Positions 8,538-14,874 of a DNA stretch of 17,774 bases are shown piece after piece; position 1 is the stretch's first letter; each line of letters begins with the position of its first letter. The stretch comes from Flavobacteriaceae bacterium UBA5079. Its GTDB lineage: Bacteria > Bacteroidota > Bacteroidia > Flavobacteriales > Flavobacteriaceae. The notes below the pieces were generated by a model. The model ran no database searches and had not been told where the DNA came from. It worked only from the letters and a program-made list of their open reading frames with translations. The stretch is from NCBI GenBank assembly GCA_002414705.1, contig DIAL01000100.1:1721-19494 (forward strand). Reading direction: 5' to 3'. A program made the position numbers and the translations under genes.

Positions 8538-8771
8538 CTAATCTTTCTTAATCAAAAGATAATAAAGATTTATTAGTGCTATGGCACCATTAGATATAAT
8601 GATTGGCCAAGATATCTGCAACATAAATCCGTAGGTTACAAAAAGCACGCAGCCTATGGTATTAATAATGCGGAGTTTTTTAACATCCTTCATAGTAAAG
8701 GAAATTAATAAGCCTGCCATAGCAAGATAACCAACCCATTCTGTAATACTGATTCCGAAAATATCTTCCAT
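8538..8771 (-). CDS. YgjV/SemiSWEET-like small membrane protein (77 aa)
   Basis: A 77-residue protein with three hydrophobic segments (about 10-27, 33-51 and 53-73), beginning ITEWVGYLAMAGLLISF, with LRIINTIGCVLFVTYG in the middle and SNGAIALINLYYLL near the end. This order matches the small inner-membrane YgjV-like family, distantly similar to half-transporters of the SemiSWEET type. Transport function is not demonstrated by the sequence. It is the first gene of the minus-strand run downstream of typA and may belong either to a read-through transcript from typA or to the glycan operon. Confidence 0.65.
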   Translation of the reverse strand: MEDIFGISITEWVGYLAMAGLLISFTMKDVKKLRIINTIGCVLFVTYGFMLQISWPIIISNGAIALINLYYLLIKKD

Positions 8772-8784
8772 AATTATTAGAGAT

Positions 8785-8816
8785 AAAAAAGAGGAACCGT
8801 TTTACGGATTCCTCTT
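8785..8816 (-). terminator. Rho-independent terminator of typA
   Basis: An inverted repeat with arms AAGAGGAACCG and CGGATTCCTCTT (one bulged base) and a five-base loop lies 33 bp downstream of the typA stop. On the minus strand it is followed by a run of six T (plus-strand A at 8785-8790). Only 14 bp separate the T-run from the ygjV-like start. Confidence 0.8.
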
Positions 8817-8848
8817 AAATTTATAATAAAATAAGTAACAGAATTATA

Positions 8849-10648
8849 TTAAAAATTCTTGTTACGTTTTCTTTCTACTTCTGTTAAGAAAATTTTACGT
8901 AAACGAATGTGGTTTGGTGTTACCTCAACATATTCATCTTTTTGAATATATTCTAAAGCTTCTTCTAAAGAAAACTTAATTGCCGGAACAATCTTCGCTT
9001 TATCATCAGCACCAGAACTACGAACGTTACTCAACTTTTTCGTCTTCGTTACGTTAACAGCCATATCGTCTCCACGTGAGTTTTCACCAATTACTTGACC
9101 TTCATAAATATCTTCACCTGGATCAACAAAAAACTTACCACGATCTTGTAATTTATCAATAGAATAAGGAATTGCTTGACCTTTCTCCATAGATACTAAA
9201 GACCCATTTTGACGCTCTGGAATACCACCTCTCAAGGGTTGGTATTCTTTAAAACGGTGTGCCATAATTGCTTCACCAGCAGTTGCTGTTAGTAATTGGT
9301 TACGTAAACCAATAATACCACGTGAAGGTACTAAAAACTGACAAACCATACGGTCACCTTTAGCTTCCATACTTGTCATTTCACCTTTACGCATGGTTAC
9401 CATTTCAATAGCTTTACCAGATACATGCTCTGGTAAATCAATGGTCATTTCTTCAATTGGCTCACATTTAACACCATCAATAACCTTGATAATTACTTGT
9501 GGTTGACCAATTTGAAGCTCGTAACCTTCACGACGCATGGTTTCAATTAAAACCGACAAGTGTAAAACACCACGACCAAAAACCATAAATTTATCAGCAC
9601 TATCTGTTTCTTCAACACGTAAGGCTAAATTCTTTTCAAGCTCTTTATATAAACGGTCTTTAATATGACGAGAGGTTACAAATTTACCATCTTTACCAAA
9701 AAATGGCGAATCGTTAATGGTAAACAACATACTCATGGTTGGCTCATCAATAGCAATTGTTTTTAAACCTTCAGGATTTTCAGCATCTGCAACGGTATCA
9801 CCAATTTCAAAACCTTCAAGACCTACAATAGCACAGATATCACCAGCTTGGACGTCTTCAACTTTTTTACGACCTACTCCTTCGAAAACATGCAATTCTT
9901 TAATCTTATTTTTAACAATGCTTCCGTCTCTTTTTACTAACGAAATATTCTGACCAACTTTAAGTCCACCACGTGTTAAACGACCAATAGCAATACGTCC
10001 TGTAAATGAAGAGAAGTCTAATGATGTAATTAACATTTGTGTATTTCCTTCTGCAATCTTGGCAAATGGAATATGCTCGATAACCATGTCTAATAATGGT
10101 TCAATATTATCGGTTTCATTTTTCCAGTCGTCACTCATCCAGTTATTTTTAGCTGAACCGTAAACGGTTGGGAAATCTAACTGCCACTCTTCTGCGCCTA
10201 ATTCGAACATTAAATCGAATACTTTTTCATGCACTTCATCTGGAGTACAGTTTTCTTTATCTACTTTATTAACAACAACACAAGGCTTTAAACCTAAATC
10301 GATTGCTTTTTGTAATACAAAACGCGTTTGTGGCATAGGACCTTCAAAAGCATCAACTAATAACAAAACGCCATCAGCCATATTTAGTACACGTTCTACT
10401 TCACCACCAAAATCGGCGTGACCAGGTGTATCAATAATATTAATTTTAGTGTCCTTATATATTACTGAAACGTTTTTAGACGTAATAGTAATTCCACGTT
10501 CACGTTCTAAATCATTATTATCTAAAATTAAATCACCTGTGTTCTCGTTTTCACGGAACAATTGACAGTGATACATAATTTTATCTACCAGTGTAGTTTT
10601 ACCGTGATCGACGTGAGCAATGATTGCTATATTTTTTATTTGAGCCAT
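8849..10648 (-). CDS. typA: Ribosome-associated GTPase TypA/BipA
   Basis: A translational GTPase of 599 residues, the family's normal length, which binds 70S ribosomes and acts in ribosome assembly and stress or low-temperature growth. G-domain motifs are intact: AHVDHGKTTLVDK (G1, about 11-23), the RERGITI switch, DTPGHADFGGEVERV (G3), NKVDKE (G4) and a SAK motif (G5). The elongation-factor-like domains follow, with GRGVLHLSVLIETMRREGYE (domain III/V region) and VPSRGIIGLRNQLLTAT, which is diagnostic for TypA as against LepA or EF-G. The ATG at 10648 is preceded by an AAGG-like site about 10 nt upstream. It has its own promoter-like site and terminator, and its operation is unlikely to be tied to the glycan genes downstream except through read-through. 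Confidence 0.98.
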   Translation of the reverse strand: MAQIKNIAIIAHVDHGKTTLVDKIMYHCQLFRENENTGDLILDNNDLERERGITITSKNVSVIYKDTKINIIDTPGHADFGGEVERVLNMADGVLLLVDAFEGPMPQTRFVLQKAIDLGLKPCVVVNKVDKENCTPDEVHEKVFDLMFELGAEEWQLDFPTVYGSAKNNWMSDDWKNETDNIEPLLDMVIEHIPFAKIAEGNTQMLITSLDFSSFTGRIAIGRLTRGGLKVGQNISLVKRDGSIVKNKIKELHVFEGVGRKKVEDVQAGDICAIVGLEGFEIGDTVADAENPEGLKTIAIDEPTMSMLFTINDSPFFGKDGKFVTSRHIKDRLYKELEKNLALRVEETDSADKFMVFGRGVLHLSVLIETMRREGYELQIGQPQVIIKVIDGVKCEPIEEMTIDLPEHVSGKAIEMVTMRKGEMTSMEAKGDRMVCQFLVPSRGIIGLRNQLLTATAGEAIMAHRFKEYQPLRGGIPERQNGSLVSMEKGQAIPYSIDKLQDRGKFFVDPGEDIYEGQVIGENSRGDDMAVNVTKTKKLSNVRSSGADDKAKIVPAIKFSLEEALEYIQKDEYVEVTPNHIRLRKIFLTEVERKRNKNF

Positions 10649-10672
10649 AATTAGTGCCTTATTTTAAGCGCG

Positions 10673-10704
10673 CAAATGTACGTTAATTTATGCTGGAATT
10701 AAAC
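10673..10704 (-). promoter_or_regulatory. Promoter-like site for typA
   Basis: Minus-strand TACATTTG (10680-10673) fits the Bacteroidota -7 element TAnnTTTG exactly. A weak upstream GTTT lies at 10704-10701, 20 nt away, against a usual spacing of about 19. The predicted start of transcription near 10668 would give a short leader of about 20 nt before the typA ATG. Confidence 0.55.
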
Positions 10705-10864
10705 TTGAAACGCAATAAATGTTAAACACCTTGCATTATATGGGTTATATGCTCTAATTTATGGGTTAATTCCGCATTTAATTGAACTAAAATTTTATAA
10801 TTTCATTCTAAAATGACAACTGTTTAACTCAAAATCTTTCGTTAATAAATTGTTATAGTTGCTT

Positions 10865-10892
10865 TTTGATATATGAACTATTTGTATATTTG
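10865..10892 (+). promoter_or_regulatory. Promoter-like site for the 10998 gene
   Basis: TATATTTG at 10885-10892 matches TAnnTTTG. A TTTG at 10865-10868 could be the -33 element, though the 16-nt spacing is short. It would give a leader of about 100 nt. A TAATTTTTG near 10984-10992, just before the ATG, is a possible second site with one extra base. Confidence 0.4.
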
Positions 10893-10997
10893 GCTGTATA
10901 ATAATTGATAGTAAATATAATTTCAACTCGATTTAATAGCAATAAAGAGGATTTTATTTACTGCAAAAAATCAGTGTAAAATCTAATTTTTGTAGAC

Positions 10998-11357
10998 ATG
11001 AAGCCAGTAGATAATTATTACAAGTTTATTCCATATTTATATTTCATAGCAGCCATAGCCTATTGGTTTACGCATGTTAATAGACAGCAAGGCTTGTCTG
11101 CCTATCCCATTTTATTATGTGCATTACCTTTTGTTTGGCAACTTTTTAAACCAAGTAAACATCTTAACTTTACACTCGGCATTGTTTTTGTATGCTTATC
11201 ATCTTATATGATATTAGCATACTTATCTGATTTGTTTAAAATTATTTCATTTTCAGAAACGGTTAAAAGCTTTATAATAGTTGGTGGTCTATTTGTATTT
11301 ACCAATTTTATTATGTCATTATGGATGATACGAAATAGCATTAAAAAAACTTTTTAA
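10998..11357 (+). CDS. Four-helix membrane protein of unknown function (119 aa)
   Basis: I do not recognise a named family. The protein has four hydrophobic stretches (about residues 10-26, 33-48, 57-75 and 85-110) joined by short polar loops, one of which contains HVNRQQGLSA; it ends in the basic RNSIKKTF. No signal peptide or catalytic motif is visible. It precedes kdsA by 33 bp on the same strand, but kdsA appears to have its own promoter element in the gap, so the two may be only partly co-transcribed. Function cannot be inferred. Confidence 0.65.
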   Translation: MKPVDNYYKFIPYLYFIAAIAYWFTHVNRQQGLSAYPILLCALPFVWQLFKPSKHLNFTLGIVFVCLSSYMILAYLSDLFKIISFSETVKSFIIVGGLFVFTNFIMSLWMIRNSIKKTF

Positions 11358-11362
11358 ATGTG

Positions 11363-11370
11363 TATCTTTG
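11363..11370 (+). promoter_or_regulatory. -7 promoter element for kdsA
   Basis: TATCTTTG is an exact TAnnTTTG match followed by GCAGC, placed 20 bp before the kdsA ATG. No clear -33 TTG is visible at the usual distance. The predicted leader is about 15 nt. Confidence 0.5.
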
Positions 11371-11390
11371 CAGCTTAAAATATAGTCCAA

Positions 11391-12209
11391 ATGACACTTA
11401 AAGACGTTCCTAAATTAAAACATATAGATGCTGATAATTTCTTTTTATTAGCAGGACCATGTGCTATTGAAAGCGAAGATATGGCATTGCGTATAGCTGA
11501 AAGAATCTTGACCATAACGGATAAACTTGAAATTCCTTTTATATTTAAAGGAAGTTTCAAAAAGGCAAACCGCAGTCGCATTGACAGTTTTACTGGAATT
11601 GGCGATGAAAAAGCGCTTAAAATCCTTAAAAAAGTTTCAGAAGTTTTTGATGTTCCAACGGTTACGGATATCCACGAAGTATCTGATGCTGTCATGGCAG
11701 CAGAATATGTGGATGTTTTACAAATACCTGCTTTTCTTGTTCGCCAAACCGATTTGGTGGTTGCTGCTGCCCAAACTGGCAAAGTGGTAAACTTAAAAAA
11801 AGGACAATTTATGAGTCCAGAATCCATGAAACATGCGGTACAGAAAGTTAAAGATTCAGGGAGTGATAAAGCTTGGATTACAGATAGAGGAACTATGTTT
11901 GGCTATCAAGACATGATTGTTGATTTCCGCGGCATTCCAACCATGCGTGAATATGCTCCAACAATTCTAGATGTTACGCATTCTTTACAACAACCAAACC
12001 AAACTGCAGGAGTTACCGGTGGACGTCCAGACATGATTGAAACTATTGCCAGAGCAGGTATTGTTAATCAAGCGGATGGTTTATTCATTGAAACCCATTT
12101 TGATCCAGCAAACGCTAAAAGTGATGGTGCAAATATGCTGCATTTAGATAATCTCGAAAAATTACTTACCAATTTAGTAGCTATCAGAAAAACGATTCAA
12201 AGTTTATAA
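11391..12209 (+). CDS. kdsA: 3-deoxy-8-phosphooctulonate synthase (KDO-8-P synthase)
   Basis: Condenses phosphoenolpyruvate with arabinose-5-phosphate to KDO-8-phosphate (EC 2.5.1.55), the first committed step to the KDO of LPS inner core, in the cytoplasm. The 272-residue length is normal. Family motifs are clear: LLAGPCAIES (19-28), FKGSFKKANRSR, LQIPAFLVRQTDL, VNLKKGQF, TDRGTMFGY, DVTHSLQQP and IETHFDPANAKSDG. Cys24 in GPCAIES, the histidine of DVTHS, the glutamate of IETH and the aspartate of KSDG supply all four metal ligands of the Aquifex-type enzyme; E. coli KdsA has Asn at the Cys position and needs no metal. This copy is therefore predicted to be metal-dependent. It lies near a glycan locus but in a separate transcription unit. 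Confidence 0.97.
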   Translation: MTLKDVPKLKHIDADNFFLLAGPCAIESEDMALRIAERILTITDKLEIPFIFKGSFKKANRSRIDSFTGIGDEKALKILKKVSEVFDVPTVTDIHEVSDAVMAAEYVDVLQIPAFLVRQTDLVVAAAQTGKVVNLKKGQFMSPESMKHAVQKVKDSGSDKAWITDRGTMFGYQDMIVDFRGIPTMREYAPTILDVTHSLQQPNQTAGVTGGRPDMIETIARAGIVNQADGLFIETHFDPANAKSDGANMLHLDNLEKLLTNLVAIRKTIQSL

Positions 12210-12216
12210 TTTTACT

Positions 12217-12224
12217 TACTTTTG
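12217..12224 (+). promoter_or_regulatory. TAnnTTTG-like element downstream of kdsA
   Basis: TACTTTTG followed by CA matches the flavobacterial -7 element and lies 8 bp after the kdsA stop and 23 bp before a strong terminator hairpin. No good -33 element is visible. It could be chance, or the promoter of a short RNA of about 80 nt ending at 12310. Confidence 0.3.
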
Positions 12225-12246
12225 CATACTGAATAAAAAAACTATT

Positions 12247-12310
12247 GCAGTTTTGTTATTACGTTCGAATTCTCATTGAAATTCAATAAATAACAAAACT
12301 GCTTTTTTTT
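12247..12310 (+). terminator. Strong hairpin terminator after kdsA
   Basis: A perfect 14-bp inverted repeat, GCAGTTTTGTTATT (12247-12260) and AATAACAAAACTGC (12289-12302), is followed at once by eight T (12303-12310). The 28-nt loop can itself pair GAATT (12267-12271) with AATTC (12280-12284). A run of seven A at 12234-12240 lies on the other side, 6 bp from the stem, so weak termination in the opposite direction is possible. Confidence 0.85.
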
Positions 12311-12314
12311 ATGG

Positions 12315-12340
12315 TGAAATGTTAAGGAATTAACGTTTCA
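12315..12340. repeat. Inverted repeat / GNRA-loop hairpin upstream of the barrel-protein gene
   Basis: TGAAATGTTAA and TTAACGTTTCA form an 11-bp stem with one G-U wobble around the tetraloop GGAA. No T-run follows it on either side, so it is not a terminator. It could be an operator palindrome or a hairpin in the leader of the gene at 12383. Confidence 0.5.
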
Positions 12341-12382
12341 TGCGTCCAAGTATTCATCTAACTAAATAACTTATTATAACAA

Positions 12383-13243
12383 ATGATAGTAAACCCAACT
12401 AAAATGCTATTTGTAGTGTTTTTTAGCCTTTTAAATTGGAGTGCATATTCTCAAAAAGATTCAACATCACTTTACACGGCACATAACAAAGGAAAAATAT
12501 TTTTAAGTTGGGGAGGTAATAGAGATGCTTACACCAAATCTGACATAACCTTTAAAGGAGAGAATTACAACTTCACACTGGAAGATGTGGAAGCTCATGA
12601 CAAGCCGAAAGGCTGGCATATAGATTACATAAATCCAACACGAATTACCATACCACAAACAAATTTAAAAGTTGGCTATTTTATAACCGATAATTATTAC
12701 GCAGCTTTTGGTGTGGATCACATGAAATATGTCATGACACAAAACCAATTCTCCAATATTGATGGTTACATTAACTTACCAGAAGGAGAACCAGGCGCTA
12801 TATACAATGGTGTTTATGAAAACGAACAAATTCAGACCACAGAAGATTTCTTAATGTTTGAGCACACAAATGGACTAAATTATGTGTATTTAGAATTTGG
12901 CAGGTTTGATGATTTATCATTTCTATTGGGTATAGAAAATACAGATGTTTTTCAAATTAATATCACGGAAGCAATTGGCGCTGGTGTTTTATATCCAAAA
13001 ACCAATACTACCTTATTACAAAAAGAACGCTATGACGAGTTTCATATATCAGGTTATGGTGTATCTTTAAACGCAGGATTAAACTTAACATTCTTTAAAC
13101 ATTTCTTTGTTCAGGGGGATTTAAGAGGCGGTTTTATTAACATGCCCGATATTAGAACAACAAGTAACTCCAACGAAAGCGCATCACAACATTTTATGTT
13201 TATACAAAGTGTAATTTCGTTTGGAGGTATTTTCAGAATATAA
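12383..13243 (+). CDS. Predicted outer-membrane beta-barrel protein
   Basis: A 286-residue exported protein. Residues 1-23 form a signal peptide (Lys7, hydrophobic 8-19, then SAYS) with probable cleavage before Gln24. The mature part has alternating aromatic/hydrophobic strands typical of a small barrel: GKIFLSWGGNR, TNLKVGYFITDNYYAAFGVDH, GLNYVYLEFGRF, GYGVSLNAGLNLTFF, FFVQGDLRGGF. It ends in FGGIFRI, a C-terminal strand with an aromatic residue near the end, as expected for barrel assembly. I do not recognise a specific family and no ligand can be named. The start at 12383 is preferred over the ATG at codon 8 because it includes the basic residue. Two bp separate its stop from the GNAT gene, so the two form an operon. 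Confidence 0.75.
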   Translation: MIVNPTKMLFVVFFSLLNWSAYSQKDSTSLYTAHNKGKIFLSWGGNRDAYTKSDITFKGENYNFTLEDVEAHDKPKGWHIDYINPTRITIPQTNLKVGYFITDNYYAAFGVDHMKYVMTQNQFSNIDGYINLPEGEPGAIYNGVYENEQIQTTEDFLMFEHTNGLNYVYLEFGRFDDLSFLLGIENTDVFQINITEAIGAGVLYPKTNTTLLQKERYDEFHISGYGVSLNAGLNLTFFKHFFVQGDLRGGFINMPDIRTTSNSNESASQHFMFIQSVISFGGIFRI

Positions 13244-13245
13244 TT

Positions 13246-13710
13246 ATGGTTGAAATTAGAGAAGCAGATTTAAACGATTTACCTGAAATAACAGAGCTTT
13301 TCAGGAATACCATTTTGCATATTAATTCCAAGTATTTTACTGAAAATCAGTTAGCTGTTTGGGCATCTGGTGCTAATAATGAAAAGAAATGGACAGCTCG
13401 TATTACCAAAAACTACTTTATTGTTGCTGAAGAAAATAACACCATTATCGGTTTTGCCTATCTAACGCAAGGTAATTACCTAGATGGCATATATGTTCAT
13501 AAAGACCACAAACGTCAAGGCATTGGCGCCAAATTATTACGCGTAATAGAATCGCAGGTGATGATGGCTGGGTTTAAAGAAATTAAATCGGATGTATACA
13601 AGACAGCTCTTCCTTTTTTTGATGATTATTATTACGAAGTCGAAAAAAAACAGCTCAAACATTTAAAAGGTGAAGTTTTTGAAAGCTATATTATTTACAG
13701 AACGCTATAA
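13246..13710 (+). CDS. GNAT family N-acetyltransferase (YafP-like)
   Basis: A 154-residue GCN5-related acetyltransferase that would transfer acetyl from acetyl-CoA to a small-molecule amine or protein N-terminus. The N-terminus VEIREADLNDLPEITELF is the standard GNAT start. The acetyl-CoA motif A is seen as GIYVHKDHKRQGIGAKLL (about residues 82-99), with strand 4 in IIGFAYL. The later region PFFDDYYYEVEKKQLKHLKGE resembles YafP-type members, where a Tyr near the end is the general acid. Substrate unknown. It follows the barrel protein gene by 2 bp, and its TAA directly abuts the stop of the convergent DUF1801 gene. Confidence 0.9.
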   Translation: MVEIREADLNDLPEITELFRNTILHINSKYFTENQLAVWASGANNEKKWTARITKNYFIVAEENNTIIGFAYLTQGNYLDGIYVHKDHKRQGIGAKLLRVIESQVMMAGFKEIKSDVYKTALPFFDDYYYEVEKKQLKHLKGEVFESYIIYRTL

Positions 13711-14073
13711 TTACTTCCAAAACGATTTATCTTTGTGCTCATAAACTTCGTTAAGAATATCCATTAAAACATCATCATTTATACCTTCTAACGTTTTATA
13801 CCGAAGCGATTTAACAATTTTACGCTTTTCAGTAACTAAATACTGATCAAATTTTTTGGATATATAAGCCGAATGCCAAAAGCCAACATCTACATAATCC
13901 TGACTCTGATTGATATAACAAATAGGACGTTTTCCAATATAATAGCAAGGCAATTTCCATTTATATTTTAATTCAGCAGTTGGTAATGTATGTGTTATGA
14001 CAGCTTGAAGATGCATCATAATAGAACGAAAAGGTTCAGGTTTATTTAATATGTAAACTTCGGCTGGTTTCAT
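13711..14073 (-). CDS. DUF1801 (YdhG-like) domain protein
   Basis: A 120-residue soluble protein of the DUF1801/YdhG-like fold. Recognisable are PEPFRSIMMHLQAVI, the central ELKYKWKLPCYYIGKRPICYI and VDVGFWHSA, a pattern shared by this family. Some relatives are called iron chaperones, but nothing in the sequence supports a specific role. It is the last gene of a minus-strand unit, starting 8 bp after the SDR gene, with a stop codon that touches the stop of the convergent GNAT gene. Confidence 0.85.
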   Translation of the reverse strand: MKPAEVYILNKPEPFRSIMMHLQAVITHTLPTAELKYKWKLPCYYIGKRPICYINQSQDYVDVGFWHSAYISKKFDQYLVTEKRKIVKSLRYKTLEGINDDVLMDILNEVYEHKDKSFWK

Positions 14074-14081
14074 AATTAAAA

Positions 14082-14864
14082 TTAATCCTCTCGATTCTTC
14101 TCCTGAATTTTACGAACAATTCGTGTTGCCATATTTCTCGGAAGAAATCGTGGTAAGCTACCTAAAATTTTATTGATACCTCCAGGAATTGCAACCTCCT
14201 TACCTTGATTCATAGATTTATAACCATAAAAAGCTACAGCCTCCGCACTTGCCATATTAAAGGCAATTTTATTTTCAGAAGAATCATTTGCAACCACTTG
14301 CTGAAACGATGTTTTAGTCGGTCCAGGACATAAAGCTGTAACAGTTACACCAGTTCCTTTAAGCTCGTTGGCAATAGCCTCTGAAAAAGATAAAATATAA
14401 CCTTTGGTAGCATAATATAAAGACATTAATGGACCAGGTTGAAATGCTGCCAATGAGGACAAGTTCAGGATTTTTCCTGACCCTCTTTCTACCATACCTT
14501 CTACAACTAACTTGGTTAAATGTGTGGTAGTTAATACATGTAAATTCAACATTTGTGATTGGCGCTCCCAATCTACCTCATGAAATGCACCAAAACATCC
14601 AAATCCAGCATTATTAACCAAAGCATCAATTTCAGGATTGCCTAATTCATACATAATTTCTGAAGATATATTAATCTGGCTCAAATCTTTCGCCATAATT
14701 TTAACTTCAATAGAAAATGAATCTTCTATTTTGTTTTTAGCCTCTTCAAGCTTTTCAGCATTAATATCAACCAGAATCAAATTATAGTCATCTTTAGCAA
14801 ATAAAAGTGCCAATTCAAATCCTAAACCTGATGCGCCTCCTGTAATTAATGCTGTTTTTTTCAT
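14082..14864 (-). CDS. Classical short-chain dehydrogenase/reductase (SDR)
   Basis: A 260-residue NAD(P)-dependent oxidoreductase. All classical SDR motifs are present: TGGASGLG (8-15, cofactor binding), VDINAEKL after beta-2 (an Asp at the end of beta-2 favours NAD over NADP), the NNAG motif (84-87), the catalytic Asn in MLNLHV (N107), Ser137 in NLSS, and Tyr150/Lys154 in YYATK, then CPGPTKT. The C-terminal tail has basic PRFLPRNMATRIVRKIQEK. It is related to the uncharacterised YqjQ/DltE-like SDRs; the substrate cannot be told. It lies 10 bp after the saccharopine-dehydrogenase-like gene and 8 bp before the DUF1801 gene. Confidence 0.9.
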   Translation of the reverse strand: MKKTALITGGASGLGFELALLFAKDDYNLILVDINAEKLEEAKNKIEDSFSIEVKIMAKDLSQINISSEIMYELGNPEIDALVNNAGFGCFGAFHEVDWERQSQMLNLHVLTTTHLTKLVVEGMVERGSGKILNLSSLAAFQPGPLMSLYYATKGYILSFSEAIANELKGTGVTVTALCPGPTKTSFQQVVANDSSENKIAFNMASAEAVAFYGYKSMNQGKEVAIPGGINKILGSLPRFLPRNMATRIVRKIQEKNRED

Positions 14865-14874
14865 AATTATAAAA

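Larger units (their letters stand above)
10649..10997. other. 349-bp gene-free divergent regulatory region
   Basis: The intergenic space between typA (minus) and the four-helix membrane protein gene (plus). It holds a promoter-like site for each side, described separately, and a direct repeat TATGGGTTA at 10739-10747 and 10760-10768. I see no convincing open frame, tRNA or terminator in it. The rest is AT-rich sequence. Confidence 0.6.

Noticed and set aside
9717..9953. 78-residue plus-strand frame inside typA
   Set aside because: It is the antisense shadow of a highly conserved GTPase gene, with no start context or family signal.
11375..11827. 150-residue minus-strand frame opposite kdsA
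   Set aside because: The kdsA frame is fully supported by motifs; the antisense frame is Ser/Thr-rich, low-complexity translation with no domain.
14359..14571. 70-residue minus-strand frame inside the SDR gene
   Set aside because: It is an alternative frame of the same DNA as an intact SDR with all its motifs.
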